Shown in pieces: positions 59,627-64,000 of a DNA stretch of 64,000 bases; position 1 is the first letter of the stretch; every line of letters starts with the position of its first letter. Under the pieces are notes generated by a model that was not told the DNA's origin, ran no database searches, and worked only from the letters and a program-made list of their open reading frames with translations. The stretch comes from Micromonospora craniellae. GTDB taxonomy: Bacteria > Actinomycetota > Actinomycetes > Mycobacteriales > Micromonosporaceae. Both the position numbers and the translations under genes were made by a program. Where the stretch lies: the NCBI RefSeq assembly GCF_014764405.1, contig NZ_CP061725.1, forward strand, positions 6,775,927 through 6,839,926, given 5' to 3'.

Positions 59627-60478
59627 GACGAGGGCCGCCATCATTCATACTTCCGCAGTCTCCTCCAGATTGTCTGGCCCGCGCTCGACGCTCGGCAACG
59701 GAGAATAATCGGACCAGCTCTCCCGGACATGATATTTGCATTCCTGGAACCCGACTATCCGGCCACGGCCGTCGCCCTGATAGATTCCGGGCTCTCCGGG
59801 CACGAGGCCGAGCAGGTCCTCCTCGAGTCCTTCCCGCGGCCGGCAGTCCAACGCTACCTCAGGGCCTCGGCCGATGCGACAGTTCGATACCTACGAGCCG
59901 AAGGCGTACTCGAGGATCCCGAAACCCATGAGTCCTTCGCCCGCGCGGGCCTGATCGACGCCTCGACCCAGCATCCCTTGACCAGTAGGTCCAATCCCCC
60001 ATGGCATGGTATGTCTAACGACGAGAATCTCCGCTTGCCGACCGCCGACGATCTTGCCGCATTCGACCGTGACGGCTTTGTGGTTCTGCGTGATGCGCTG
60101 CCGGGGGAACTTATCGAGCCGTTACACAAAGCCGCACTACGACTTCGGGCCGCCGCGCCGGTCCGCTGCAGCTACCGAGGAAACGGCAAGCTTGGTTTCC
60201 GCACCCTCGTATCGCACGACCAGGAATTTCTGCCACTGGTCGCCAACCCGCGGGTCCTACCGACCATCGCGGCTCTGTTGAGCCCAGACATCCGGATGCT
60301 GTCCAGCCATTTGATTACCTATGATCCGCAGGAGCCCGACGACCCGATGACTACGTCGACGGACAGTCCTCGCCCGGTTGGCGGGCAGAAATGGCACCGC
60401 GACGACGTATTCCACATTCAGGGCGACCTGGGCTATGCGGCTGTCCCACGCCTGACCGTCCACTGCGCGTACTGCCGG
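59627..60478 (+). pseudogene. Phytanoyl-CoA dioxygenase (PhyH)-like gene, cut at both ends
   Basis: An open frame of 284 codons without its own start or stop. The first 125 residues form a helical domain (RHHSYFRSLLQIVWPALDAR); from about residue 135 a PhyH-type Fe(II)/2-oxoglutarate oxygenase follows (DLAAFDRDGFVVLRDALPGE, SSHLITYDPQE) with the H-x-D iron motif in GGQKWHRDD. The left end is cut by IS66 and the right end by an antisense group II intron at 60479. It may derive from a natural-product gene cluster. Confidence 0.75.
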
Positions 60479-60513
60479 GTAGACGGCGGGAGTTTCACCC
60501 GCCGTCCCCCACA

Positions 60514-60547
60514 GATCCGGACGTGAACCTCTCGACTCATCCGGCTC
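60514..60547 (-). ncRNA. Group II intron domain V
   Basis: On the minus strand the 34 nt start GAGCCGGATGAG, have a GAGA-type loop (GTCGAGAGGTTC) and close with CACGTCCGGATC. The strand pairing GAGCCGGAT/GTCCGGATC with the AG bulge region is the recognisable catalytic domain V. Domain VI follows directly. Confidence 0.8.
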
Positions 60548-61349
60548 GTGCCGTTCGGTTGTCAGGTCGTGTACCGCATCGCCCAGTGCGCGAACAGGTC
60601 GGGCGACCGTTGCCGGACGTCTCGTAGCCATACTCGAGCTCTGTCGTCGCTGCGTTTGAGTCGCTTGTACTTCCACTTCGCCCAGCGCATCAGATGACGA
60701 TCGATGCGCTTGCCGATCGGGTAGACCGCGCTCGGGTAAAACACGGTGAAGTAGTTCAACCAGCCCCGAAGGACAGGGTTGACCTCTACGGCGAGGTCTG
60801 CCAGGTTGCCGGTCGTGCGTCGATGTAGCCGCCAGGACGCGACCTTGCGGCTCATATCGGTCAGCTTCCCCGGGGCAACCGCGGGTAGGAACCCGGTCCG
60901 GGCCCTTCCGCGGATCTTGTCCCATGCCTTCCGGGGACGAAACGCGTACCCGCAGAACGTGAACGTCACCAGCTCGTAGTCGAGACGGCGCCGGTCGTCT
61001 TTGCAGTACACGATGCGCGTCTTGTCGGGGTGCAACTGCAACCCGATGTCCGCGAACCGACGATCGATCGCCTGACGCACCTGTTGCGCCTGACGTTCGG
61101 TCACGCAGTGGACCACCACATCGTCTGCGAACCGCTCGAACCCGACCCCGGGAAACTCACGGCCCATCCAGGTGTCGAAGCCGTAGTGCAGAAAAATGTT
61201 GGCGATCAACGGGGAGATCGGACCACCCTGCGGTGTCCCCTTGTTCCGATGGGTCAGGGTCCCGTCGGGCATCAGAATCGGCGCTCTCAACCAGCGCTCC
61301 ACATACAGCATGACCCACGGGTGAGTCGTGTGACGCGCCACCGCCTTGA

Positions 61350-63051
61350 CCTCCCCGAGTCAGAGGCGATTTGACTGATCGAGGGCGATAAACGAAAGGT
61401 GCTCCTGACCTGCAAGGATTTGGGTGTCGAGTCCATGTCCACAGCAGAAGCGGGTGCACCTTTCTGGTGAGTAAGGGTAGCGGGTGGGATCAGCGGCTGG
61501 TCGTCGGCGCGGGCGGGAAGGGTCTGGTCGGTCACGCGGGTGCGGTCCTGCTGCGCAAATGCGCAGATCGGACCGGTCTGACCAGCGGTTTGAACAAGGT
61601 GCTACCGCGCGGCAAGGGCCCTGGGTGGTGGGATCGCGGCACGGTCCTGGTCTCACTCGCGGTCGCGATCGTGCTCGGCGCCACGAGCATGTCCGACATC
61701 GCGGTCCTCGCCCATCAGGGATTGGTCTTCGGTGATCGGCCGTCGGAGCCAACCGTCCGGCGAGCGTTGGCCGGTCTCGACGAGACCGCGCTGAAACGGA
61801 TCGGCAAAGCGCGGGCGAAGGTCCGCGCTCACGTATGGGCCCTGCTCGCCCGCCGCCCGCAAGGGTTCCCGTGGCTGACGGTGGCGGGCAAGCTGCTGTC
61901 CGGGTGGGTGGTCATCGATCTGGACGCCACCCTGATCACCGCTCACTCACCGAAGCAGGGTGCGGCGGCCACGTTCAAGAAGGGTTTCGGGTTCCATCCG
62001 CTCGGTGCGTGGTGTGCGAACACCGCGGAATGCCTGGCCATGCTGCTGCGGCCCGGCAGTGCCGGCTCGAATACGGTCGCCGATCACATCCGGGTTCTCG
62101 GTGAGGCGATCGCTCAGTTGCCGGTCGCCTACCGGCGCAAGATTCTGATCAGGGTCGATGGGGCCGGTGCCACCCACGACCTGCTCGAGCACATCGAGGC
62201 GATGAACCGGCTGTGGCGCAGCGTGAAGTTCACCGTCGGCTGGACGATCACCGACGCCGACGAGATCGCGATCGAGCAACTGCCTGCTGAAGCGTGGACC
62301 GACGGCCTCGCCCAGGACGGCACGGCCGTCGACACCGCGCATGTCGCGGAACTGACCGGCCTCAACCAGCGCCTGGAGAACTGGAACGGCCGGCTACGGC
62401 TGCTCGTGCGGCGCACGAAGCCGTCGGCCCGGCACGCGAAGAATCTCACCGCGCTGGAGAAGCGGACCGGCTGGCGGTACGCGATCGTCGCCACCAACAT
62501 CAGCCGGATCGCCGGGGTGCCGGGCTCGCACCAGCCGCAATGGATCGACGCTTTGCATCGTTCGCACGCAGGAGTGGAAGACAAGGTGCGCACGAACAAG
62601 GCCATGGGCCTGCGGAACCTGCCGTCGAAGGCCTGGACCGTCAACCGCGGCTGGGTCCTCGCCGCCAACATCGCCGCGGACATCACTTCCTGGACCCGGT
62701 TGCTCGGCCTGCACGACAGGACGACCTCGCCCACGCCGAACCCGCAACACTGCGTTACCGGCTGCTGCACCTGCCCGCGAAACTGGCCGCCCACGCCCGC
62801 CGGCGTGTCCTGTCCATCCCCGAGACCTGGCCGTGGGCCGACGCGTTCACCCTCTGCTGGCAGCGCCTCACCCTGCTACCACTGACAACCTGACCCTGGA
62901 CCCCTGTACCTACCAGTAGAAAGACCGTGACCGAGCCCGGAGAACTCGCGCTTCCACAGCGACACGTGGCGATATCACACCCAAACCGGGTGGACAAAAC
63001 GGTCAAGCCGAAACGGTCAGGCAGGGAGCAAGACCCTCTGACGGATCGAGG
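61350..63051 (+). mobile_element. IS1380-family insertion sequence
   Basis: A 1702-bp element nested in the group II intron. Ends are CCTCCCCGAGTCAGAGG and (inverted, right) CCTCGATCCGTCAGAGG, imperfect repeats. It is flanked by the 4-bp duplication TTGA (61346-61349, 63052-63055), the usual size for IS1380. It contains one frameshifted transposase gene. Confidence 0.85.
61467..62893 (+). pseudogene. IS1380-family transposase, frameshifted near the C-terminus
   Basis: The first 415 or so residues match IS1380 transposases (SMSDIAVLAHQGLVFGDRPS, VIDLDATLITAHSPKQGA, RVDGAGATHDLLEHI). At about 62715 one base is missing in CTGCACGACAGG, and the usual ending (QDDLAHAEPATLRYRLLHLP, ETWPWADAFTLCWQRL) continues in the next frame to 62893. 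It is either a real mutation or a sequencing error. Confidence 0.82.
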
Positions 63052-63127
63052 TTGAGCATCAAATCCCACCGCACGGAGTCGAAAAAGGCCTTGACGTCCA
63101 AATCGACGACCCAGTCCTTCTTGAAAC

Positions 63128-64000
63128 GTAAACATTCAGGGCCACTCCGGGTGGTGGCCGTGAGTGGCTGTCTGTGATTGACGGGCTGGGTCGATCTTGA
63201 CGGTGTGTGTCGATGCGCGGCCGGTGCGATCGATGTGTTGTGATCGGTGGGTGCCGGGCTTGGAGGAGTTGTCGCGCGAGGAGTTGATCGGACTCACGCG
63301 ACGGCTGATCGTTCAGGTGGAACAGTTGACCCAGGCGAACCGGGAGTTGACTGATCGGGTCGCGCGGTTGGAACGCCTGGTGTCGCGTAACAGTGGGAAC
63401 TCGGGGATGCCGCCGTCGAAGGATGATGATCCGGGACGGACGCCGCCGGCGGAGGTGTCCACGCCGGTGCCGGCAGCCGGTGCTGGTAAGCGGTCGCGGG
63501 GTAAGCAGCGGGGTGCGCCGGGTGCGCAGCTGTCCTGGTCACCGTTTCCGGACGGCATTGTGGATCATTTTCCGGGCGGGCCGTGTGGATGCGGATCGGA
63601 TCTGGCATCGGCGGCTGATCTGGGGGTTTACGCCTCGCATCAGCAGGTCGATGTGCCGGCGATGACGGCGACGGTCACCCAGCATGATCGGCACGCGGTG
63701 CGCTGCGGGTGCGGGGCGATGCACGTGGCGGCCCGCCCCGAGGGGGTGCCGGACGCAGGCGTCTCGTACGGGCCGAATCTTCAGGCGTGGTGCGTCTATC
63801 TGATGGTGGTGCACGCGATTCCGGTGGCCCGGTGCGCTGACCTGTCGCCGCGTTGACCGGCTCGCGTCCGTCGGACGGGTTCGTCCACGCGTTGATCGGC
63901 CGGGCCGCGGCGGGGGTGGCCGAGTCGAACGGATCATCCGCACGCTGATCGCCCTCGCGCATGTGGTCTCCTGCGACGAGACCCGATCCGGGTCGGTGCC
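63128..64000 (+). mobile_element. IS66-family insertion sequence, copy B2 (runs off the window)
   Basis: Begins with the same terminal repeat as the element at 41797 (GTAAACATTCAGGGCCAC) and follows it almost base for base. It interrupts the group II intron reverse transcriptase gene. Only the first 873 bp are in the window, so its right end and target duplication cannot be seen. Confidence 0.9.
63233..64000 (+). pseudogene. IS66-family transposase (copy B2), partial, frameshifted
   Basis: Matches the transposase at 41901-43379 up to the residues PVARCADL, then loses one base at about 63845, another at about 63931 and a third at about 63984, each relative to copy B1. The frame is broken at the first. 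All three losses fall in the last 160 bases of the window, in runs such as GG, CC and CCCC, which suggests poor sequence near a contig end rather than true mutation. Confidence 0.8.

Larger units (their letters stand above)
60479..63127 (-). mobile_element. Group II intron, 3' part, interrupted by IS1380 and cut by IS66
   Basis: The 3' end is well marked: domain V at 60514-60547 and a domain VI hairpin (GACGGCGGG paired with CCCGCCGTC, 60481-60508) end at 60479. The reverse transcriptase gene lies inside. An IS1380-type element splits it at 61350-63051, and an IS66 element cuts off the 5' side at 63128. It lies antisense to the PhyH gene, so it could not splice from that gene's mRNA. Confidence 0.82.
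60562..63127 (-). pseudogene. Group II intron reverse transcriptase/maturase, split by IS1380
   Basis: The C-terminal piece (60562-61345) carries GTPQGGPISPLIANIFLHYG, the active-site loop FADDVVVH and the maturase (GIIM) domain VLRGWLNYFTVFYPSAV. The other side of the IS1380 element (63056-63127) holds WVVDLDVKAFFDSVRWDLML. Joining both across one TCAA restores the usual RT sequence DLMLKAVARHTTHPWV. The 5' part beyond 63127 is removed by IS66 copy B2. Not functional. Confidence 0.85.

Overview
The base composition, the codon bias and the gene families point to a high-GC actinomycete, most likely Micromonosporaceae. That is an inference from gene content; the window holds no rRNA or complete tRNA gene to anchor it. 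The window splits into a well-ordered catabolic half (about 1-31.8 kb) and an accessory half (about 32-64 kb) full of insertion sequences and decaying mobile elements.

1-22.4 kb: an aromatic-degradation bacterial microcompartment (BMC) locus. A leftward operon, mostly joined by ATGA/GTGA overlaps, encodes a hydantoinase-B subunit, a two-subunit class III extradiol dioxygenase, two BMC-H shell proteins, one BMC-P vertex protein, and every enzyme of a 2-aminophenol-type meta-cleavage route: semialdehyde dehydrogenase, RidA-type deaminase, oxalocrotonate decarboxylase, 2-oxopentenoate hydratase, 4-hydroxy-2-oxovalerate aldolase and acylating acetaldehyde dehydrogenase. The end products would be pyruvate and acetyl-CoA, with acetaldehyde made and used inside the pathway. 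A divergent IclR regulator separates it from a second leftward operon carrying an ABC importer, hydantoinase A, an AMP-forming ligase, a PcaB/adenylosuccinate-lyase relative, an enoyl-CoA hydratase relative and a ThDP enzyme. Both leftward operons carry the same operator-like sequence at the same spacing, so they probably form one regulon, with hydantoinase A and B split between them. A MaoC-type protein follows divergently.

22.4-31.8 kb: ordinary chromosomal genes. These are a DUF4139 protein, a DUF2786 protein, a FecCD-type importer operon with an MFS permease, and a NarL-type response regulator facing its likely sensor kinase.

32-41.5 kb: remnants of a type I restriction-modification system, then fragments of IS4, IS66, ISAs1 and IS21 elements and intact IS66 and IS1182 copies. 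An ABC-type module (ATPase plus two membrane proteins) follows; a small secreted cysteine-containing protein heads it, and its signal peptide is split by an IS66 element.

41.8-58 kb: a degraded integrative conjugative element. It has a short T4SS operon (pilin-like, TrbL/VirB6-like, PrgI-like truncated), a sigma-like regulator with a repeat-rich upstream region, a pair of 37-bp outward-facing inverted repeats, a DNA methyltransferase, small cargo genes and a large serine recombinase whose 3' end contains a tRNA-3'-end-like sequence. IS5 and IS982 elements sit back to back at one CTAG site. A nucleotidyltransferase pair and a Cys-rich hypothetical protein follow.

58-64 kb: a second identical IS66 copy, a PhyH-type dioxygenase gene cut at both ends, an antisense group II intron broken by a nested IS1380 element, and a second copy of the other IS66 element that runs off the window.
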